A DNA stretch of 38,331 nt from Zygnema cylindricum (lineage: Eukaryota > Streptophyta > Zygnematophyceae > Zygnematales > Zygnemataceae). The stretch's first letter is position 1. Each line of letters starts with the position of its first letter. The stretch covers positions 322,322 through 360,652 of the forward strand of contig JBBHKE010000962.1 in the NCBI GenBank assembly GCA_037447655.1, given 5' to 3'. The position numbers and the translations under genes were made by a program. Shown in pieces: positions 10,201 through 17,752 of the stretch. The notes under the pieces are model-generated. The model ran no database searches and had not been told where the DNA came from. It worked only from the letters and a program-made list of their open reading frames with translations.

Positions 10201-11794
10201 ATTATTTTTTTGTTGATTTTTGCTTTTTTTTTGTCAATTATATTTGTTATTATTATTGTCGGTATTATTCAAATTTGGTAGTGGAGGACCGGTAAGGAGA
10301 GCTATGGGAATTGGGTCAAAAACCCATCCTTACCTCTCCGGGAGGGAGAAAGGAGGTCTCTTTCTCCCTCACCCTTACCATTCTGGGGGAGGGAAGGGAG
10401 GTCTCTCTCCCCTTCGTCGACAGAGCTTCACAATCGACGGTGTTTGGCTTGATAACGTTCGAAAGGTATCAAAAAAAAAAAACTTTTCTCCAAAGAAATC
10501 TTTTGTACTCTTAATTTTTCCATGTTACTTTCAAGTTTTCAAATTATGGATCAATCGAAATTTTATGAAATTTCAACTTTTTCCATGGTACTATCCAAGT
10601 TCATTTTGCATGATACTTTTTAGTTTTTTTTCCATTCAATTATTTTCATGGTCGTTTCAAAAAAAAATTCCTTCAAATTCTTTTTCCACCTAATTTATTT
10701 TTTATAGCAGTATCAGTGTTTTTTTAATGGTTCAATTATGAGAGAAACAAATGGTTTTGATTTTGTGATTTTGTTTTCTTTAATCGTTGACTTATCCGAC
10801 AAATTTTGTCTTTTAAAACCTCCTTTTTTATTTTTCTTTATATAGCAATTTGCGCAATTGAAACGTCGTACGGGAGAGGCTCTCCAAGAATGCTCTCGTT
10901 TGAAACAGGTAATTTTGTAACCAAACCATTTTTTAATTTGAACCGCAAAAAACGAAAAAGAAAAAAAGTTTACACAAATTTACTGACTTTCAAAAAACAA
11001 ATTTATACTGTCAAAATACAAATTTACGGTCTGTTGAAGTACAAATTGATGGATTGTCAACATTCAAATTTTTGGACAGTCAAAATACAAATTGATGAAC
11101 TTTGAAATATCGGAACAGATGGAGGGAGAGAGAGAGGCCATCTCGGTTGTTTTGGCACGAGCCGTGGCAAATAAGCAGCGTTACAAGTCGGAAATTGCCG
11201 ATCTTCTCAAAAAGGTTTGTACTGTTTTTTTGGGTTTTTGGTTTCCATAGGATTTGAAGTTTTTTGGGTATTTTTCTTTAAGGAGTTTTGGGGTTTTTTT
11301 AAGGGAGGGTTTGGTAAATAAGTGAAGTTACGGGCTAGAAAATCGCCAATCCTCTGAAAAATGTTTGTTTTTCATAAAAGTTTTCATGAGAGATTGTGGG
11401 AAAATGTATTCGAACAAATTTGGTCAATATGGAAAATCAAACGAATCATGTGTGAAAATATTGAGCAGATTCTTGAATAACATCTCCCTTTTTTTAACTC
11501 ATTTGTCAGTTTATTTGTTAGTTTGTTTGCTTGTTAGTTTGTCTGTCCATCCGGCTTTTTGTCCATTTTCTTTTTTCCTTTTTTTTTTCCTTTTTTTTTT
11601 TCCCTTTTTCTTTTTTTCTTAAGAGTTATTGGTAATTCTTTCAGTTCCTGTAACAGATTGCCCATTTGAAAGCTTCTAATGGAGTTCAAGTCCCTTCTTC
11701 TTCTGATGAGGACGACGAGAATGGAGAAAACTGGTATGAAAAAATGCAAAAAATACTCATTCAAAACCACCTGTTATTGGCTGAAAGGGAGTAA
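7212..11794 (+). CDS. Predicted coiled-coil protein, 502 residues, seven exons
   Basis: Exons 7212-8177, 8606-8751, 9546-9603, 10424-10465, 10846-10908, 11119-11214 and 11657-11794 (TAA 11792-11794). The total of 1509 bases stays in frame, with one split codon AT|T. The start is the first ATG of the frame (MEEQANKQQ); the frame extends further upstream only through GA repeat. Residues ~96-152 and ~220-257 are Glu/Arg/Lys tracts encoded by GAGAGGGAGAAG microsatellite. Between and after them are heptad-like stretches (EEVYEEYKNRFERLF, LEKELERLNNENGEQ, LCQLKRVHQEAL). Later exons encode QLKRRTGEALQECSRLKQ and LARAVANKQRYKSEIADLL, then an acidic SSSDEDDENGEN tail. The 42-bp exon 4 (SFTIDGVWLDNVRK) is the least certain. 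No family was recognised; a cytoskeletal or scaffold role would be guesswork. Confidence 0.72.
7490..7665 (+). repeat. Coding GAGAGGGAGAAG microsatellite (segment 1)
   Basis: In-frame purine microsatellite encoding alternating Glu-Arg-Glu-Lys, part of exon 1 of the coiled-coil gene. A second in-frame segment lies at about 7870-7985. The base pattern is the reverse complement of the CCCTCT tracts in introns 1 and 2. Confidence 0.9.
8338..8600 (+). repeat. CCCTCT polypyrimidine microsatellite before acceptor of exon 2
   Basis: About 260 bases of CTCCCT repeat directly precede the acceptor GCTCTCAG|AAAATT. It can serve as a very long polypyrimidine tract. Proline/leucine/serine open frames across it are compositional. 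Confidence 0.9.
8755..8900 (+). repeat. 10-bp TTTGATTTTA tandem repeat after donor of exon 2
   Basis: About 13 degenerate 10-base units (TTTGATATTA, TTTGATTTTA, TTTGGTTTCA) begin soon after the GTGAGT donor at 8752. Confidence 0.9.
8976..9536 (+). repeat. CT-rich microsatellite tract before acceptor of exon 3
   Basis: About 560 bases of CTCCCT, CCCTC and CTCTCT repeat run up to the acceptor TTTTTTGCAG|TGGAGAAG at 9545. Frames across it are compositional. Confidence 0.92.
9840..10420 (+). repeat. Intron 3 of the coiled-coil gene with duplicated segments
   Basis: T/C-rich intron holding two local duplications. TTTTTGCATATGTAG..GGAACTCTACTACTCTCTC (9847-9900) recurs at 9961-10010 (TTTTTGCATATGTGG..GGGAACTCTAATCATCTCTC). 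CCTTACCTCTCCGGGAGGGAG..GGAGGTCTC (10328-10370) recurs at 10373-10410, immediately before the exon 4 acceptor. Confidence 0.7.
11166..11370 (+). repeat. Donor echo of exon 6 (coiled-coil gene)
   Basis: The last ~50 bases of exon 6 plus donor (GGCAAATAAGCAGCGTTAC .. CTCAAAAAG|GTTTGT) recur about 147 bases downstream at 11313-11369 as GGTAAATAAGTGAAGTTAC .. CTCTGAAAAATGTTTGT, roughly 70% identical by eye. The GT is retained but the preceding AAAAAG has become AAAAAT. Confidence 0.75.
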
Positions 11795-12263
11795 AAAAAA
11801 AAATATCTTTTTCTTTATCAAAAAATTATATACATAAGTAGATTTATCTCTTTGTCCAAATTCTCTAAAAACTTGACTTATTTTCGTTAACATTTTGCTT
11901 AAAATTTTAAGTTAAAAAGGGAGCAAGAGCATTTTTCTGCTTTGAAAGTTAAGAGTTGTTTCTCATAAAATTTTCATTATAAATTTATTAAGTTTCTTTT
12001 TAATTAGTATTAATTGTTCTCATAAAGTTACATCACATAAACGAATCAATTGTTTCCATGTTCTCTTACTTCACCTCTCATTTAGTTCACCAACTTTTAA
12101 GTCTAATACGTCCTCTTGTGGGCCATATAATCATCGTTTTCCCACACTTTTTGGTTTTTTTTTTTTTTTTTTTTTTTCCGATTTTTTTTTTTTTTTTTTT
12201 TTTTGTTTTTTTTTTTTTATTCAACCTTTTTTACCTTTTTGTGTTTTTTGTTTTTTTTTTTTT
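11795..12263. other. 3' flank of the coiled-coil gene, AT-rich
   Basis: No gene seen. The region ends in poly-T (12160-12263), which runs into the assembly gap. Confidence 0.6.
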
Positions 12264-12441
12264 NNNNNNNNNNNNNNNNNNNNNNNNNNNNNNNNNNNNN
12301 NNNNNNNNNNNNNNNNNNNNNNNNNNNNNNNNNNNNNNNNNNNNNNNNNNNNNNNNNNNNNNNNNNNNNNNNNNNNNNNNNNNNNNNNNNNNNNNNNNNN
12401 NNNNNNNNNNNNNNNNNNNNNNNNNNNNNNNNNNNNNNNNN
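12264..12441. other. Assembly gap (178 N)
   Basis: Run of N; content unknown. It sits between a long poly-T and a possible LTR fragment, both typical causes of assembly breaks. Confidence 0.99.
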
Positions 12442-12760
12442 TGTTTCAATGTTTTACGATTAATGACACCTATCATGACATGATGCGAACTTATTCAAGT
12501 GCGGTCTTATAATTGTACTTTTGGTCTTATTCTTTCCTTTTCTTTTCGTCGGTCAACTTTGTCTAATAGATTTGGTCTTTGTGTAGCCGCCCAAATCTAC
12601 TTTGTGTAGCGTAGTACAGTACTATCCACAGTAATTAGCATTTTGTAACTTTGTATAAAAGGATCTCGTTTCATAATGAAATTATCAATCTCGATCACAC
12701 AATTCCAAATGTTTTGACTCTCTCTATCTTTTATTGTGGCGTCCAATTATCCTACTCCTA
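12442..12760 (+). mobile_element. Possible LTR fragment beside the gap
   Basis: A TATAAAAGG box at about 12655 is followed by TTTCATAATGAAATTATCAATC and a CT-rich stretch ending TTATTGTGGCGTCC near 12740, a layout like the U3-R-U5 of a plant-type retroelement LTR. The left end is hidden by the gap and no second LTR or polyprotein is visible, so this remains tentative. Confidence 0.25.
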
Positions 12761-12784
12761 TAGGTATAATTCATAATTATTGGG

Positions 12785-13060
12785 CAGTTAAAGAGATTTT
12801 TGACTCCGGTAGGGACAATAATGCATAATATTTGAAATATGTCTTATATTTTGTCTCGGACTTGAAAGATTACAAAATGAGATTTTGACTTCGTAGAGAC
12901 AATAATGAATAGTGTTTGAAATTTGGTTTTTATATTCCGTAAAAAACCGTCAATTCCCTAAATTTGGTTCTATTTTGACTTGAAAGGTTACAAAATGAGA
13001 TTTCGAATCCTGTAAGGATAATAACAATGTCTGTATTTTAAAATGTGATTATTTTTTTTC
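12785..13060. repeat. Degenerate ~90-110 bp tandem repeat, three units
   Basis: Units share GACTTGAAAGATTACAAAATG, GAGATTTTGACTTCG and GACAATAATG..TTTGAAATTTG. The best-preserved words start near 12795, 12878 and 12988. Confidence 0.65.
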
Positions 13061-13394
13061 GTCGCAGAATAGGAAGGTTCCGAAGACAGTTCTGATTGGC
13101 CTTTGGATTATGTGAGAATTTAAAAAAAAAAAAAAGGTATTTTTTTCGAAACTATTTTGGATGCAAGACTATTTTTTTGCTATATCGAATTTGTTCGCGG
13201 GATATTGAGATAATAAGCAATGTTTGGATGGATGTTTATTAACTTTCTACACTAAAAATGGGAATTTCCCATCGGTTTCCCCATCAGGAAGCAAATCACT
13301 CAATTAATGTTAAACTGTTGACGGACGAAAAATGTATCGATCCGAATAGACACCAAAAGACCTAATAAAAAGGACTCTCCAATCACACTATCCA

Positions 13395-13466
13395 GGTTAG
13401 TGGCGCAATGGTTAGCGCATTCACATCTTGAGTAAAAGGTCCCAGGTTCAAATTTTAGCCGGCTCA
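13395..13466 (+). mobile_element. tRNA-derived element (SINE head or tRNA pseudogene)
   Basis: 72 bases of tRNA size contain an A-box-like TGGCGCAATGG (13401) and a B-box-like GGTTCAAAT (13445), ending GCCGGCTCA. The 5' and 3' acceptor strands do not pair and the B box departs from GGTTCGAAT, so a functional tRNA is unlikely. A related sequence is found split at 22863-23122. Confidence 0.55.
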
Positions 13467-13664
13467 TCATTCCGAAACTGGTCCTTCGAATGGAGAAGTT
13501 GAAACATTTCAAAAATGAATCGAAGAACTTTATGAGTATGAGTGTGACTCAGCAAGTCAGCATTCATCCTCCCCCCGCCCCCCCCCCACCAGAAGATGTT
13601 GCTCGACCATCCCGATACTATTGACATCGAAACTGAAGGTTTTGTGTGATCTTGGGCGACATAT

Positions 13665-14760
13665 TTACACCGACAAAATTAACCGATCTACTTGTATGAT
13701 GCGACGAATCGGCATGTATCCAATCCAAGAGACGAACGGAAACGCACCGAATCTACATTTGTCAGTTAGTGGTGGAAAGTGACACATGGCATCATTGCAT
13801 TTGACCACACATAATAGGCATTCCATCGCAGAGCGGAAATCTCTCAAATCTCGCAAATTTAAAATCTCTTTTCTTGGGACATCTAATTCCAAGAAATTGA
13901 AACCACTCCTCTTCCTCCACATTAAATTTGACATCCGTGTCGAGCAACAAACTCGTGAAGATATGGGAAAATCCAATCAAGAACCCTTCTCCCATCAATA
14001 GACATATAGTAAACATTTCTAAATTTTAAAGAAATTGCCAATTTTTAGCCATACTCTTTTTCCCCGTATCGGTAACTTGTCTAATATCTTCACGGTGACG
14101 CATACCAATATTGCATGACCAACGATTTGGAACAAAAAAATAAAAATTATGAATGGTTTAGTCCGTAGCGTAGTCACCATTTCCACCCGCACTAAAAGCC
14201 AAATGTTGCAAATTTTGGAGCTGGAAATCTAAAGGCACATTTAAAATCTCTCCGGGTGGAAAGATCAAGGACCGAAACTTGATAAATTCCAAAATCACAA
14301 AAAAAAAAATCAATGGTTAGAAATGAGTTTGTGGATACCCAAAAAGTGAAATCAAAATTTAAAAAGTGAAATAGTATTTGAAGGTAACGTTACCATTTGC
14401 TAAAAAAACGAATTGTCCGTAGTTCTCTCGATTCCCAAATAGAAAATAGTGAAACGCTCTGAATTCGGAGTCTTTTCAAGAATCTTAAGTAAAACACGGA
14501 ACAACTTGTGACTCTTTCGTGAGATGCCCTCATCGCTAAAAACATAAAGCTTATTCAAATTTGGAAAATCGTCCTTTTTTTTGAAAACATTGCGCAATTG
14601 ATAAACAAACACAAGTGGGAATCTAAGCCTTTCCAAATTGTAGATAACTTCTTCTAGTAAAGATTCATGAAGTGGGAAAACACCCAATTTCACTCCTTTT
14701 GACATTTTATAGTGCCAAACCTTTGGTCCTTCAAAATCGAGCCAATAATCTTTAAACTTT
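13665..14760 (-). pseudogene. Remnants or exons of an unrecognised, LRR-like minus-strand gene
   Basis: Several adjacent minus-strand segments look protein-coding but do not join into one frame. The segment at ~14400-14755 encodes DYWLDFEGPKVWHYK, then LEEVIYNLERLRFPL and FPNLNKLYVFSDEG. The segment at 14158-14289 encodes LIFPPGEILNVPLDF with LQNLQHLAFSAGG. The segment at ~13665-13976 encodes LDVPRKEILNLRDLRDFR. Recurrent Leu spacing and the 'P-EILN' similarity between the segments suggest a repeat protein of leucine-rich type. A GAAAG microsatellite (14760-14835) lies at the 5' side. Either introns were missed or the gene is decayed. I could not name a family. Confidence 0.35.
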
Positions 14761-14899
14761 TTTTTTTCTTTCTTTCTTTCTTTCTTTCTTTATGTCTTTC
14801 TTTAATTCTCTCTTTCTTTCTTTCTCTCTTTAGTACAAGGCCAAGAATCACCTTCGTAATTAAAGACCAAATGGATCCTCTCCACACACGTGGACGATA

Positions 14900-15480
14900 A
14901 TCCGCGATTTAAATGATAAAAATCCAATAATTTAACACTCTATCTAAAATTACAGGAAATGTAAAACCACATATTTAGTGCGAGCAAACCCTATGTGTTC
15001 TAAAAACAGAGTGATAATGATTTCCCATCCATGGGGGGAATGAAAACCGACACACAAATCAGTTAGTAACAAAATGAAAAAAGCCTTCATAGTATCACTC
15101 GAGCTATAAAATCATTCTTAAATCCAAGAATTAAATATAGCTAGTCTTTTTTTCCCCAGGTTAACAAACAAGCCAAGCAAGTAGTTGAAATCCAATCTGT
15201 TAGTCTATTTAGTATTGTGAAAATGCTCTCGCGATTTTATATATAGGTTCATCTCCTATTTACATACTTGCTTGTGAAAACTAGAGAGGAGAGGGGAGAG
15301 TTGAAAGAGGAGGAGATAAAGGAGGAGATAGAGAAGGAGGAGATAGAGGAGGAGATAAGACGAGAAGGAATTGGAGGAGAACATTTTGGTCCAATATGTA
15401 CCACGCGCAAAACGTCTTCTTCAAAGCAAAGAAGAAAAAATTAAAGTGAATTTCAAATTCGATTTCACGCCAAAAAGTTG
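14900..15480. other. Intergenic DNA, no gene recognised
   Basis: AT-rich sequence with a short GAGGAGATA purine repeat at 15285-15375. No open frame or repeat family was identified. Confidence 0.5.
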
Positions 15481-15599
15481 AGGACGCCCGAATGGACGGC
15501 GGACGGGGACCCCAAAAAACTCGACGGTCAATGTTCGCGCACGGACGCTTGGAGATTCTCGATAGAATCTACGGTAAAGATATTTTTCAAAAAAAAAAA

Positions 15600-16480
15600 A
15601 AACAGTACGGTACGATAGAAATGTACGGAATGTTGTGAACTGCCCAATTTTCCGTTAATGGAAACTCACACTAACCGCCAATCCAATTTCTGATCACGTG
15701 GGAAATCTTTCCGCGTGGTTGTTACCGACCGTCAGATTTGCATGACGAACCTAAATCGCTTTTGAGAGTCCCAAGGAGTCGAAGTGACAAAAATTATCCA
15801 ATGAATATTTGCCACGTATGCCGTTTGTTCATTGGATATTGCACAGTTACACCACGTCGGCTGCCGCGTAAAAACTCAGTATGTCGTCAAAAATACGTAT
15901 GACAGGCTACACTTTATTTAGGATGGACCGTACAAGAAACACTAGAAAGAGAGCATGTGTTAAATCTGCTGCAAATCACTTTAGCTTTTTAAAGCCAATC
16001 ATCGGGCAGAAATTCTGATGACGTGGTAATTTTAGCTCTTGAAGCCACCGACCAACAAATTACATGACTGCGTACATCGCTTTTGATGGGCCCACATAGC
16101 TGACGTGGCAGACGCTTCTTCATTTTTACGCTGCCACGAACGCAATCGTCATTGGATTTTACGCGGTGAAAACTTTTCGGTGCGTTCCGTACAAAGCTTA
16201 GTTCTAGCGTCAAGCACACGACAAATGGGATCCACTCTAAATAGAATTGACCGTACAAGAAATACAAGACCTAAATCAAAATGAGATATCTGTTTGAGAA
16301 TCATCGTAGCTACCCAAAACCAATCGGTGCACCGCATATTGCTTACGTGGCAAACAAATCGAGCACGCCACCGACCGACATTTGCATGACGTCGCGAATC
16401 GTATATGCGGCGCCCACGCTGATGACGTGGCATACCAAAATCAAGTTTTCACTGGGTCACGTATGCACTTGAAATTGGCG
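15600..16480. repeat. 323-bp tandem repeat, about three diverged units
   Basis: The motif CCGACC plus ATTTGCATGAC-like sequence occurs at 15725, 16048 and 16371, spaced exactly 323 bases. GACCGTACAAGAAA occurs at 15926 and 16249, again 323 apart. CCACGTATGC-like words occur at 15811, ~16134 and 16457. Units are strongly diverged but register is kept. The block is less AT-rich than its surroundings and lies just upstream of the AP2 gene. Confidence 0.8.
15695..16466. promoter_or_regulatory. Cluster of ACGT-core (bZIP/G-box/ERSE-type) motifs upstream of the AP2 gene
   Basis: ACGT cores include CACGTGG (15695), CCACGTATG (15812), CCACGTCGG (15852), TGACGTGGT (16018), TGACGTGGCA (16101), TACGTGGCA (16344), TGACGTCGC (16387), TGACGTGGCA (16423) and CACGTATG (16458). 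CCAAT-N9-CCACG, the exact ER-stress response element layout, is present at 15798-15816. Several more CCAAT/ATTGG boxes lie nearby. These are known bZIP and NF-Y sites in plants and animals; activity here is untested. Confidence 0.5.
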
Positions 16481-16667
16481 CGGGTTCAAAATCATGTCGG
16501 TGCTAAATCTAGGCCGTCGAACTATTATTAATGAGAGCGGACGAATCATAAAAAAGAAGACGATTCTATTTCAAAAAATGCGATGGTGAAACCGCCTAGG
16601 TACAAAACATGATTGGAATTAGAAAGTTCAATAATAGATTTCTATATATAGAATTTATCTAGATTTC

Positions 16668-16677
16668 TATATATAAG
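16668..16677 (+). promoter_or_regulatory. Candidate TATA box of the AP2 gene
   Basis: TATATATAAG lies 65-74 bases before the ATG at 16742, compatible with a short leader. A similar TCTATATATAG lies slightly upstream at 16641. Confidence 0.4.
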
Positions 16678-16741
16678 ATAAAAGACAAACTAAATAGGTA
16701 AATTGAACTAGAAGGTGTTAGATACGGAAAGAGAGTTGAAA

Positions 16742-17721
16742 ATGGAGAATGCGAATTTTTTGAGCAACAATTCAGAACCGCAAGAATTTGATGGGGGAGA
16801 TATAGGTATGTGAAATAAGTAAATTGTGGAGGTGGCTAGAAATGTAGTGTTATGAATTGACCTTCGGGAATCCATATTGGTCCAATAGTAGCCCTCGATT
16901 TCAAGATTACAACTTTTATTAGACACTTTTGTGGTGGGATTCTCCGTATAATTACTAGCAATTTTTGTACTTATTGATTAAGAGGAAAATGAACAATGTA
17001 GTTCGATGAAAAATGATGGTTTGTTAATTCATCACGAGGTGTTTTAGAAACAATTTGAACATGAGAAATTGACAAAAGAGATTTTAATTCGACCCTCAAT
17101 TGTCAATTTACAATCTCCTATATCCATTGTTTACATTTTACTATTTGGTGTTTGGACAAGGTGTCCAGGAAAAACAAAAAAAAAGTAAAATCGAACAAAT
17201 TTAATCGAATTAGATAACAATTGTTCCGAAAAAAAAACATTCGATGCCCTTCTTTCCCATCAATTCCTCTCTATAATGTCTCAATATTGTCCACTTACTT
17301 TCCTCTTTTCAATTTTTGACATTCATTTGTTTTTCTCTCAAATTTCAATTACTTCCTTAATTTTTCTTTCCCTTTTCAACACTATTTCGGGTTGTAACTC
17401 CAAAACTTAAATATTCATACCCATTAATTTCTAAATTTAATTGGAGGTTTACATTTCCGTACACAAATCATAATATTTTATGTGATTTTAGGATATCCAA
17501 TAGCCAAATTTTAAGGTGGACCAATGCAATTCCAGCTCCAATGTACATTTTAAATCCTCCAAAGAAAATGTAGAATTTTTTTTTGACAGATGTTCTTCAA
17601 GATTTTGAGGATTTCGACAATTTTCTTTTTGAGGATTATCCGGATACAAATTCTAATACTGAAAAATCTACATTGAGGTGAGGATATATGCACATATATA
17701 TATACATATATATGCATATAA

Positions 17722-17752
<31 letters not shown>

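Noticed and set aside
13395-13466. Functional tRNA gene
   Set aside because: The acceptor arms do not pair and no clear anticodon arm is present; kept only as a tRNA-derived element.
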